In this document: positions 1 through 6,488 of the stretch, in pieces
How positions within the stretch are numbered: position 1 is the stretch's first letter
How the letters are laid out: the number at the start of each line of letters is the position of its first letter
NCBI GenBank assembly: GCA_002504495.1
Contig: DATC01000009.1
Coordinates: 26,531-34,170 of the forward strand
Reading direction: 5' to 3'
DNA from: Methanomassiliicoccaceae archaeon UBA537
Lineage (GTDB): Archaea; Thermoplasmatota; Thermoplasmata; Methanomassiliicoccales; Methanomethylophilaceae
DNA length: 7,640 bases
Translations under genes and position numbers: made by a program
Notes under the pieces: model-generated
Database searches by the model: none
What the model was told of the DNA's origin: nothing
The model's input: the letters and a program-made list of their open reading frames with translations, nothing else

Positions 1-1507
1 TGGCAAGATTCCGGATCTCGTCCACTATCGAAACGTCTCTGAGGAACGTCTTCAATTTGAGCCCGTAATCGGCTAACAAATCCTCGAACATGTCCATATT
101 CTGCTTCTTGCCCCTGTGGCTGGCGCAGTTTATCTCGAAAGAAAGGATTGCGACAGTATCCGGATCCACCTGCCTGCTGCGATCGATGAGGGCGGCAAGA
201 GCTGACACAGACTCCCGAAATCCCCCGAATTTACTACCCAAAAACGATCTGTTCTCCGGAACGGCCACTATCGTTGCGTCAGATAGATCCAATTTGGAGA
301 TCTCGCATTCTATATCGGTGCCCATTATCTCCGGTGTGCATGTGTTCACGACGAAGATCGTCCTAAAACCGTCACGATAGGCCCTCTTCACCGCATCCCT
401 TATTGCATCGCCGTCGCCTTTGAAGACATCGCCGTCGGTCAGATTAGTGGAATAGAGATTGCATGGAGTCAGAACCTCCTTGTCGTTGGCCATCTGCACC
501 GATTTCCTACGGAATATGTATTCCATCAGGTAAGCACAGTTCGCAGGACCGTTAAGAACGACTGCGGCATCCGTTATGCTGAGCAGAAGTTCCACCGCAC
601 CATGGGACGAACAAGCCGCCATCACATGCTTGCCTATCTGCGTTTGATTCTTCTCCACATCATAGCGATCGAAATCGCATCTCTTTCGAATGGCAGGGGC
701 AGAACGGTCCGTGACCGGTTGGCAGGTGGCAATCTGCATCATCGCATCATCGGAAAGGGGATCCGAGCACCCTATCTCGTACTCCCCTCTGGATGCCGAC
801 TCTACGATGTCCGCCAATCTATAGAACTGGATCGCGGGTTCCGAATCGGGAAATGCTTCAGCTACCGTGACTCCCCTCACCTCTACATCCGAGAACGATG
901 GATCAGCAGGAATCGTAACCAGGATTGGGAGACCGGCAGCCTTGGAGAATTCATTGATGCGCCAGCGATCATCGGGGTTTCTGCTGTTTAGGACCAGCCC
1001 TAAAACACGAGGTGCCTCGCCTAAATTGCGTATCCCGCGCAGGATGTTGTTGGCCGCGTATATGGACATGAAATCCTCTGAAACGACGAGGATGATCGCA
1101 TCCACGTTGTTTCTTCTGAGAGGAACTGCGAACCCTCCGCACACCACATCCCCTAATATGTCGCACACACGGTAATCTATATCGTCGGGGGAGTTCTCGT
1201 CCAGATACTTGAACAGACTCATTAGGCCCTTTCCAGCGCACCCTATCCCCGGTTCAGCACCACCGCATTCGACGCAATCTATTCCGTTCTTTCCTTCAAC
1301 GATCACCTCTGAATTCGGATCATCGAACAGGTGATGCAGGTACGTCTTCTGCGGAATGCCTCCGGTGAGCAGACGCGTTGAATCATGCTTTGGATCGCAT
1401 CCTACATGAAGGACCTTCGCCCCTCTGGATGAAAGGATATAAGAGAGATTCACAGAAACGGTGGATTTTCCAACACCGCCCTTGCCGCATACGGCTATTC
1501 TATACAT
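1..1507 (-). CDS. Fused NifH-like / NifD-K-like nitrogenase-family protein (partial, C-terminus outside window)
   Basis: One uninterrupted frame of 502 codons runs from ATG 1507 off the left edge. Residues 1-245 form a complete NifH-like ATPase: P-loop GKGGVGKS (8-15), CDPK (37-40), and both cysteines that bind the bridging 4Fe-4S cluster in NifH, C90 in GIGCAGKG and C123 in GDVVCGGF. After a linker (about 246-290) comes a component-1-like domain. C299, C324 (GPANC) and C390 (NTCTPEIMGTDI) match the spacing of NifD P-cluster ligands Cys62, Cys88 and Cys154. In nitrogenase, chlorophyllide, F430 (CfbCD) and methylthioalkane systems these are separate proteins, so the fusion is unusual. An electron-donating ATPase fused to its catalytic partner is inferred; the substrate is unknown. 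The gene overlaps the ABC ATPase gene by 13 bases and has an AGGAGG site 6 bases upstream. About half of component 1 lies outside the window, so cofactor ligands cannot be judged fully. Confidence 0.88.
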   Translation of the reverse strand, partial: MYRIAVCGKGGVGKSTVSVNLSYILSSRGAKVLHVGCDPKHDSTRLLTGGIPQKTYLHHLFDDPNSEVIVEGKNGIDCVECGGAEPGIGCAGKGLMSLFKYLDENSPDDIDYRVCDILGDVVCGGFAVPLRRNNVDAIILVVSEDFMSIYAANNILRGIRNLGEAPRVLGLVLNSRNPDDRWRINEFSKAAGLPILVTIPADPSFSDVEVRGVTVAEAFPDSEPAIQFYRLADIVESASRGEYEIGCSDPLSDDAMMQIATCQPVTDRSAPAIRKRCDFDRYDVEKNQTQIGKHVMAACSSHGAVELLLSITDAAVVLNGPANCAYLMEYIFRRKSVQMANDKEVLTPCNLYSTNLTDGDVFKGDGDAIRDAVKRAYRDGFRTIFVVNTCTPEIMGTDIECEISKLDLSDATIVAVPENRSFLGSKFGGFRESVSALAALIDRSRQVDPDTVAILSFEINCASHRGKKQNMDMFEDLLADYGLKLKTFLRDVSIVDEIRNLA

Positions 1508-2328
1508 CGATTTCCTCCTCTGACAAAATCTAAATTGTTTGATACGACCAGGTCCTGATCCGCGGAATCGTCGAAATCCAGAATGTGCATGTACCTCTCT
1601 CCACGCGAATCGATTAGTATCTCGCAGTCCACGTGATAGACGTCACGGAGCATTTTTTCTGTGAAAACGTGTTCAGAAGAACCGCTGGAGTACACCGTAC
1701 CATCGTGTATGGCCACTACATTATCGGCGTATTTCATCGCCATATCCAAGTGGTGAAGGGTCATTATCGTCACGCAGTTACGTTTGGCCGTGATCCATTT
1801 GACCAACTTCATGAGCTTGATCTGATGATACAGATCGAGAGCTCCCGTGGGCTCATCCAACAGCAATTCGTCAGGTTGCTTAACTAGGGCCTGAGCAAGA
1901 AACACAAGTTGTCTTTGCCCTCCACTTATCTCTCCGATCTTACGTCCGGCGAGATCGCTGATGCCGACAAGCTCCAAAACCTCGTTTACAATGCCGATAT
2001 CTTCCTTCGTAACACGAAACCCTATATTCTGAACCATGCCGAGCATCACTATCGAGAACACATCCAGATTCACAGAACAATCCGTATTCTGCTCCATGTA
2101 GCTGAGATGTTCCGTGAGCTCGTCATATTCTATCGGTTTTCCATCGAAGAGAATACTCCCATCATGCTTGTGCAGTCCTGCGATGCATTTCAAAGTGGTT
2201 GTCTTGCCGGCACCATTGGCCCCTATGATGGTCGTTACCTGGCCGGATCTGGCCACGAAGCATACATCTCTCAGCACCTCTGATTTCCTGTCGTACGAAT
2301 ATGACAGGTCTTTGATCTCTACGATCAC
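1495..2328 (-). CDS. ABC transporter ATP-binding protein, FecE/BtuD type (metal chelate, corrinoid or haem family)
   Basis: This 277-residue protein powers the importer whose permease is encoded just upstream. It carries a full set of ABC motifs: Walker A GANGAGKT (36-43), Q-loop Q80, signature SGGQ (135-138), Walker B LLLDEP (155-160) with catalytic E159, and H-loop H192. The frame stays open upstream to 2619, but that extra part overlaps the permease and looks like shadow sequence. The GTG at 2328 is chosen because it overlaps the permease stop (GTGA), has GGAGG 9 bases upstream, and places the start right before the first ABC beta strand (IVEIKDLSYSYD). About 50 residues follow the usual ABC core and have no motif I recognise. 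The 3' end overlaps the nitrogenase-like gene. The family transports siderophores, cobalamin, haem and similar ligands; the ligand here is not readable from the sequence. Confidence 0.93.
   Translation of the reverse strand: MIVEIKDLSYSYDRKSEVLRDVCFVARSGQVTTIIGANGAGKTTTLKCIAGLHKHDGSILFDGKPIEYDELTEHLSYMEQNTDCSVNLDVFSIVMLGMVQNIGFRVTKEDIGIVNEVLELVGISDLAGRKIGEISGGQRQLVFLAQALVKQPDELLLDEPTGALDLYHQIKLMKLVKWITAKRNCVTIMTLHHLDMAMKYADNVVAIHDGTVYSSGSSEHVFTEKMLRDVYHVDCEILIDSRGERYMHILDFDDSADQDLVVSNNLDFVRGGNRCIE
1514..1519 (-). promoter_or_regulatory. Ribosome binding site of the NifH-like fusion gene
   Basis: AGGAGG lies 6 bases before the ATG at 1507, inside the last codons of the ABC ATPase gene. It fixes the start, which also begins the protein two residues before the first beta strand leading to the P-loop, as in NifH. 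The strong site suggests efficient translation coupled to the upstream gene. Confidence 0.8.
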
Positions 2329-3389
2329 CAGAAGCTGCCTCCTTTCCTGCGCAGAAGCAATGAGAAGAAGAAAGGAACACCGATCAACGCCGTTATGATT
2401 CCTATAGGATACACGACACCAGGCGTTATCATCTTGCTCACCATATCCGCTATCTCGAGAACTATAGCCCCAACAAGCGCCGAAGTCACAAGCAGATACC
2501 TCTGATCCTCCCCGACCAGCATCCTGCCGATATGCGGACCCACGATACCTATGAACCCTATGCTGCCAACGAATGCCACGCATCCGGCTGTAAGCAGGGA
2601 CACCAGGGCGAACATCCACATGCGTACACGCTTGACATCTATGCCAAGAGCACGGGCACGAGTATCACCGAGCCGCATAGCGGTCAATGTCCATGATTTC
2701 CTGTATACTGTTACGAAGACTACGAAAAACAGGGCGACGATTAAGGGCGCGGTGGTCCAATTGACACGTTCCAGACTGCCCATGGACCAAAACACTATGT
2801 TTCTAAGAGCGTCCGAATCGACAAAATACTGAAGCATCGACTCGACCGCTTGAAAGAAGAAGACCAAGCCTATTCCGGCCAGGACCAGGACATTGGCAGT
2901 AAACTGCTTCATTCTTGCCACGAGGAAGATCGCGATGCATGCGATTCCTGCGAATATGAATGCCATCCCAGGAATGAGAAACGTTCCTAATACCGCGAAT
3001 GACGAAACACCTGTAGCGATCGCTAAACTGGCTCCTAAGCCCGCACCGGCGGAGACTCCGAGAGTATACGGGCTTGCAAGAGGATTGTTCAGCATGGTCT
3101 GCATCACTGTTCCTGCAAGAGCGAAAGACGCACCACAGAATATTCCTGCGAGGCCTATCGGGAACTGCACATCCCTCACGATTATGGATTTGTATCTTTC
3201 AACTTCTTCCGGATGAAAGATGGCATCGATGAAATCATCGAATGTCATGTACAGTCCGCTTGTCAGATAAACATCCATGAAAAGGACAAACAGCGTGCAG
3301 ATGAACAGACAGGTGACAAGCGTACTCTTATTATGATTGGCAGCCTCGTAATCGTATCCTGAGCTGGCGATCTTGTCTTCCATAGCCAT
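2325..3389 (-). CDS. ABC transporter permease, FecCD/BtuC family
   Basis: A 354-residue polytopic membrane protein, close to the usual 330-350 residues of this family. After a hydrophilic N-terminus (1-22) the first membrane segment is at about 23-42. Further hydrophobic stretches follow at about 77-98, 108-128, 132-158, 166-188, 213-229, 257-285, 298-314 and 327-346. Family landmarks are MQTMLNNPLASPYTLG (96-111), the cytoplasmic coupling segment AMRLGDTRARALG (237-249), GFIGIVGPHIGR (278-289), and the C-terminal pattern ending GVPFFFSLLLRR. The ATG at 3389 is preceded by GGTGA with 4 bases between; a second in-frame ATG lies two codons downstream. The protein would form the homodimeric channel of the importer with the ATPase and binding protein. 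Its substrate class (iron chelate, corrinoid, haem or similar) is inferred only from the family. Confidence 0.94.
   Translation of the reverse strand: MAMEDKIASSGYDYEAANHNKSTLVTCLFICTLFVLFMDVYLTSGLYMTFDDFIDAIFHPEEVERYKSIIVRDVQFPIGLAGIFCGASFALAGTVMQTMLNNPLASPYTLGVSAGAGLGASLAIATGVSSFAVLGTFLIPGMAFIFAGIACIAIFLVARMKQFTANVLVLAGIGLVFFFQAVESMLQYFVDSDALRNIVFWSMGSLERVNWTTAPLIVALFFVVFVTVYRKSWTLTAMRLGDTRARALGIDVKRVRMWMFALVSLLTAGCVAFVGSIGFIGIVGPHIGRMLVGEDQRYLLVTSALVGAIVLEIADMVSKMITPGVVYPIGIITALIGVPFFFSLLLRRKGGSFW
2338..2342 (-). promoter_or_regulatory. Ribosome binding site deciding the GTG start of the ABC ATPase
   Basis: GGAGG lies 9 bases before GTG 2328, inside the last codons of the permease. It supports the GTG start over longer in-frame alternatives and suggests translational coupling between permease and ATPase. 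Confidence 0.75.
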
Positions 3390-3404
3390 TATGTCACCAT
3401 TTTT

Positions 3405-3423
3405 GACGGGGCTGGGCCCCGTC
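3405..3423 (-). other. Intercistronic stem-loop between binding-protein and permease genes
   Basis: A perfect 8-bp stem (GACGGGGC pairing with GCCCCGTC) with a 3-base loop lies in the 46-base gap between the two genes. On the transcribed strand it is followed by AAAAA, not a T tract, so it is not a normal terminator. It would form just 5' of the permease ribosome binding site. A likely role is to stabilise the upstream message or set the ratio of binding protein to permease; this is inference. Confidence 0.65.
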
Positions 3424-3435
3424 TATGGTATTACA

Positions 3436-4644
3436 TCAATTGGATGCCGAGTAGGCGCCCACATCCACGAGCCAGCATCCCTGGTAAGAGAAGGGAAGCC
3501 ACTCCTCCCAGAATTCTTTGAGATCCTGAGCGGGGGTCAGATCCTTGTACTCGTCAGGCCAGACCATTTGAGCGATAAATTCGACGGAAGCGAATCCGAA
3601 GATGTTCCGATTCATCATGTGATTGACCACATAGATCTGCTTGGGATCGGCGGTCCAAGCAGGGAGATCGCTGTATCCTTCTCTTCCATTGAACAGCCTC
3701 TCGACGTCCTTCACAGTATCCGCCTCGGTGAATCCGTATCCGATGTGGATCGTATCGTCCCCGTAAGCGATATTGCTGGAGAACAACATGGTCTCAGGCT
3801 TGGCGGCAAGGATGCCTGACAGCGTCAGCTGCGGATAGTTGGGACCATCATCTACAAGGTTCCTTCCACCGATTTTGTAAATTAACGCGCCCCACTGGAC
3901 ATCCTTGCTCCAAGAGGTCTTCACGGTGGAGACGGATCCAGCGTATTCTGCACAGATCAGAGGCCTTTCGCCACCGTTGGCGACAATCAGCTTCTCGGCG
4001 TTATCGAAGATGTACTGCGTACGATCAGTATAGAACTGAGCAAGATCGTCAGCCTTGTCGAGTCCCCACAGAGCACCGATCATCCTGATCCCTGATGCAA
4101 TGACCTGCGGATCTTCGCTCTGATAATTGAGGTACAATATGGGAATGTCCAAGGGATCCGTCTTCTCCTTCAATCCACCAGTAGCCTCGTTTTTCACTTG
4201 ATTGGCGATGAGATCTATGACGACGGTAGCTCCACTGGAGATCACAGCATTGGCATTAGTCCCCTTGGAGTAAATGTCCGTGACATTATTCAGATCCGGC
4301 ATCTCATCGAAAAAGTAACCGAAGGTTGTTCCCTTAGAATAAGCGAGATCCATTCCAGCGATATAAGCAGGCAGATTGCTTCCGGTGAGAGCTGCAAGTG
4401 TGAAAAACGCTCCACCGTATGTGCACGCGGTGATTGCAGCAGGCCCGAACGTGTGGTCAAAAGTAAATGTTTGACCGGCAGCATCTGTAATAGTGTATTC
4501 GTCACAATTCTTAGCCATAACCTTTCCATCATCGCCGATTTCAGGACCGTTATCGGAATCGTCTGATGATGTTGCAAAATATACACCAATTCCTGCAACC
4601 AAGAGAATGGCCACAAGTGCAATACAAATGACTTTAGTGTTCAC
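3436..4644 (-). CDS. ABC transporter substrate-binding protein, BtuF/FhuD-type (TroA superfamily), membrane-anchored
   Basis: This 402-residue protein should capture the ligand outside the membrane and pass it to the FecCD-type permease. The N-terminus has one hydrophobic segment (about 5-24) after a single lysine, then an acidic Ser/Asp-rich linker. No lipobox cysteine is visible, so anchoring by an uncleaved segment is likely. The fold shows in the YTITDAAGQTFTFD strand pair (50-63), ISSGATVVIDL (135-145), LDIPILYLN (165-173), the helix around IRMIGALWGLDKADDLAQFY (186-205), GGRNLVDD (259-266), and ADPKQIYVVN (332-341). These match the general layout of cobalamin- and siderophore-binding proteins. 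The start is GTG 4644, with GTGAT just upstream as a likely ribosome binding site and a TATA box about 45 bases upstream. It is the first gene of the operon. The ligand cannot be assigned. Confidence 0.9.
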   Translation of the reverse strand: MNTKVICIALVAILLVAGIGVYFATSSDDSDNGPEIGDDGKVMAKNCDEYTITDAAGQTFTFDHTFGPAAITACTYGGAFFTLAALTGSNLPAYIAGMDLAYSKGTTFGYFFDEMPDLNNVTDIYSKGTNANAVISSGATVVIDLIANQVKNEATGGLKEKTDPLDIPILYLNYQSEDPQVIASGIRMIGALWGLDKADDLAQFYTDRTQYIFDNAEKLIVANGGERPLICAEYAGSVSTVKTSWSKDVQWGALIYKIGGRNLVDDGPNYPQLTLSGILAAKPETMLFSSNIAYGDDTIHIGYGFTEADTVKDVERLFNGREGYSDLPAWTADPKQIYVVNHMMNRNIFGFASVEFIAQMVWPDEYKDLTPAQDLKEFWEEWLPFSYQGCWLVDVGAYSASN

Positions 4645-4652
4645 TCAATCAC

Positions 4653-4669
4653 TTGGATGATACATCCAA
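4653..4669 (-). promoter_or_regulatory. Perfect 17-bp palindrome in the leader of the transporter/nitrogenase-like operon (candidate operator)
   Basis: TTGGATG-N3-CATCCAA is a perfect inverted repeat with 7-bp arms. It lies 8 bases upstream of the GTG start and about where transcription should begin, given the TATA box at 4689-4696. A dimeric repressor bound here would block transcription initiation or elongation. A smaller inverted repeat, TTCAA-C-TTGAA (4674-4684), lies between it and the TATA box. The regulator is unknown; metal- or cofactor-responsive control would fit the genes but is inference. Confidence 0.6.
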
Positions 4670-4674
4670 CTAAT

Positions 4675-5352
4675 TCAACTTGAACCGCTTATATAACCAT
4701 GTGGCATTCGAATGTTAAAGTAACCTAAACTATTGAAAAGCAACAGAAATCGTCTGGACAGCAGTCCCCATGATCCCACCGGCGGCCTCATCGACGACAC
4801 GAGCTCCTCCGGATCCGCAGTCATGGACAGCGACATGGACGCCGCACCCGCGACCCCGATTTCCAGGACGTCGAAGTAGTTCCCGGGATCGACTCCTCCG
4901 ATGGCGTAGACAGGAAGGCGGGTCGCATCGCAGACATCCCTCAGGAACTCCGGTCCTCTGGCGCGTGCGCCGGGCTTGCAGGACGTCTCGAAGACGTTCC
5001 CTGCCAATACGTAATGGGCGCCCAGCCTCTCCGCCTCGACCGCCTCGTCGGCGCTGTGGACCGATGCTCCGACCAGCCTGAACCCGGAGACGTCGGAGCT
5101 TCTAAGCCCGTCCATGGTCATATGGATGCGCGGAATCCCGAGCTCGCGCGCGACCGCGATGCGGGAATGGACGGCAAAAGGGACGTTCCGGGACGCGCAG
5201 ATGCGCATGCACCTGTCGGCGAGATCCCTGTAGTCCCCGTCCGGAAGATCCCTCTCCCTCAGTATGACCAGCTCCGGACCCGCCTCGGCAAGGGCGCGGA
5301 TGCGGTCCTCGAACGGCTCCCTGCAGAGGACCCTCGACGTCACCGCGATCAT
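4675..5352 (-). CDS. tenI: TenI-like thiazole tautomerase (ThiE/TenI family) with unusual C-terminal tail
   Basis: A 225-residue TIM-barrel protein of the ThiE/TenI family, last gene of the thiazole operon; its ATG overlaps the thiH stop (ATGA). TenI-type signatures are LVILRERD (28-35), VGASVHSADEAVEAE (94-108), VFETSCKPG (120-128) and VYAIGGV (148-154). The ThiE features needed to bind pyrimidine pyrophosphate with Mg (NDD and HIGQDD-like segments) are absent; VHSRIAVA and HMTMDG stand there instead. So a TenI role, aromatising the ThiG product, is preferred over thiamine phosphate synthase. B. subtilis TenI uses His122 in GHVFET; here the residue is Asn119. The barrel seems to end near residue 190. 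The last 35 residues are read through A+T-rich DNA that carries the next operon's promoter, so this tail may be a fusion or frameshift product. Automated tools may label it thiamine phosphate synthase. Confidence 0.8.
   Translation of the reverse strand: MIAVTSRVLCREPFEDRIRALAEAGPELVILRERDLPDGDYRDLADRCMRICASRNVPFAVHSRIAVARELGIPRIHMTMDGLRSSDVSGFRLVGASVHSADEAVEAERLGAHYVLAGNVFETSCKPGARARGPEFLRDVCDATRLPVYAIGGVDPGNYFDVLEIGVAGAASMSLSMTADPEELVSSMRPPVGSWGLLSRRFLLLFNSLGYFNIRMPHGYISGSS
4689..4696 (-). promoter_or_regulatory. Archaeal TATA box of the transporter/nitrogenase-like operon
   Basis: TTATATAA in an A+T-rich stretch, 45 bases upstream of the binding-protein GTG start. With typical archaeal spacing (about 25 bases), transcription would start near 4667, giving a leader of about 23 bases. 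The box lies inside the 3' coding end of the tenI-like gene. The motif is symmetric, but no gene follows on the other strand. Confidence 0.6.
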
Positions 5353-6488
5353 GATCTCATCCCCGTGCGGACGTAGTCGGCCATGACCGGCTGGAGACCG
5401 TGACCCACGAGCGCGGAGGCCACCTCGTCGACAGCCCTGGGATCGGATATCACGAACTGCCCTTCGCCGTGGCCCGAACTGCTGTGCTCCCCTATCCCCA
5501 CGCTCACTCCGGCGGAGATCTTCGTGGCCGAGAGCCCCACGATGCCGTCGCGGAACCCCGGGCGCTCTCTGGTGGATATGGTCTGTCCCGCATACGGGAG
5601 GAACAGCCTGTAGGCGAGCGACACCTGGAGGAGCTGGGCCTCCGTGACTCCGGACGTCTGGAGCAGCATGTTGGCCGCCGGCCTCAGCCTCGGAAGCGAC
5701 ATGGAGATCTCCGCCGCAGGATATCTTCTCTGCACCAGGCTCGCGTGGAGCCCGCAGCAGAACGCGTCGCTCCTGAAATCCCCCAGACCAAGAAGGGCTC
5801 CGAACGCGACCCCGCGCATCCCTCCCATCAGAGCCCTCTCCTGGGCCTCCAGCCTGTATCTGAACACCGACTTCGGTCCCGCGAGATGGAGCTGCGAGTA
5901 TCTAGTCGGATCGTAGGTCTCCTGGAACACGGTGACGTAGTCCGCCCCGGCCTCCTGGATCAGAGCATAGTCTTCGGAGTTCATCGGATAGACCTCTATC
6001 CCGACGACGGCGAACCTCTCCGCCGCGAGACGGACGCACTCGCGGATGTATCCGACGTCCGACCTGGAACGGGACTCCCCCGTGAGGATCAGCACCTCCT
6101 CCAGTCCCGTCTCCCTTATGGCGTCGAGCTCCGCGGCCACCTGGTCCATGTCCAGCGCGAGCCGATCGATCCTGTTGTCGCGGTTGAATCCGCAGTAGAC
6201 GCACAGGTTGGAGCAGTAGTTGGACACGTAGAGCGGGGTGAACATGCAGACGGAGTTCCCGAAGTGCTCCCTCGTGAGCCTCCTGGCGCGGACCGCGATG
6301 TCCTCGAGGAGAGGCTCCGCCGCAGGAGACAGGAGGGCCGCGAACCCCTCGATCGATGGAGGGGAGTCGATGGCGCGACGGACATCGTCCTCCATGTAGA
6401 CGGACGGATCGAACGCCCTGCGGGCCTCCTCCACCCTGTCGGCTATGTCTGAATCGATCTCCTGCATGCCCGGGAGGAATCCGCTCAT
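5349..6488 (-). CDS. thiH: 2-iminoacetate (dehydroglycine) synthase ThiH, radical SAM
   Basis: ThiH cleaves tyrosine by radical SAM chemistry into p-cresol and dehydroglycine, which ThiG uses to build the thiamine thiazole. The product is 379 residues, essentially the length of E. coli ThiH. The radical SAM cluster motif CX3CX2C is at C92, C96 and C99, within the typical context TPLYVSNYCSNLCVYCGF. The following LTGESRS segment fits the family, as do EVYPM and the FQETYDP stretch typical of ThiH. The frame is open to 6665, but the upstream part is shadow sequence inside thiG. The ATG at 6488 is chosen because it overlaps the thiG stop (ATGA) and has GGAGG 4 bases upstream. The 3' end overlaps the next gene in the same ATGA manner. 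Oxygen-sensitive ThiH, rather than the oxidase ThiO, fits an anaerobe. Confidence 0.95.
   Translation of the reverse strand: MSGFLPGMQEIDSDIADRVEEARRAFDPSVYMEDDVRRAIDSPPSIEGFAALLSPAAEPLLEDIAVRARRLTREHFGNSVCMFTPLYVSNYCSNLCVYCGFNRDNRIDRLALDMDQVAAELDAIRETGLEEVLILTGESRSRSDVGYIRECVRLAAERFAVVGIEVYPMNSEDYALIQEAGADYVTVFQETYDPTRYSQLHLAGPKSVFRYRLEAQERALMGGMRGVAFGALLGLGDFRSDAFCCGLHASLVQRRYPAAEISMSLPRLRPAANMLLQTSGVTEAQLLQVSLAYRLFLPYAGQTISTRERPGFRDGIVGLSATKISAGVSVGIGEHSSSGHGEGQFVISDPRAVDEVASALVGHGLQPVMADYVRTGMRS

Noticed and set aside
1..1507. Canonical nitrogen fixation (nifHDK)
   Set aside because: The NifH and component-1 domains are fused, the component-1 part is only distantly similar, and the neighbours are an importer, not nifE, nifN, nifB or glnB-like genes. 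Nitrogen fixation is not supported.
2329..2619. N-terminal extension of the ABC ATPase in its open frame
   Set aside because: It overlaps conserved permease codons in another frame; the GTG at 2328 with GGAGG upstream explains the start.
4700..4760. Terminator at the end of the thi operon
   Set aside because: Only short T runs and no stable stem-loop on the transcribed strand; nothing convincing.
4675..5352. Assignment of the last thi gene as ThiE (thiamine phosphate synthase)
   Set aside because: The NDD and HIGQDD-type pyrophosphate/Mg-binding segments of ThiE are missing, whereas RER, SVHS and VFETxCK-G match TenI. Not fully excluded because the families are close.
5400..6452. Long rightward open frame (350 codons) opposite thiH
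   Set aside because: It is antisense to a clear radical SAM gene in G+C-rich DNA, is rich in Arg/His/Pro/Glu, and has no recognisable domain. Treated as a shadow; the same applies to rightward frames at 6356-7306, 6540-7505 and 5014-5376.
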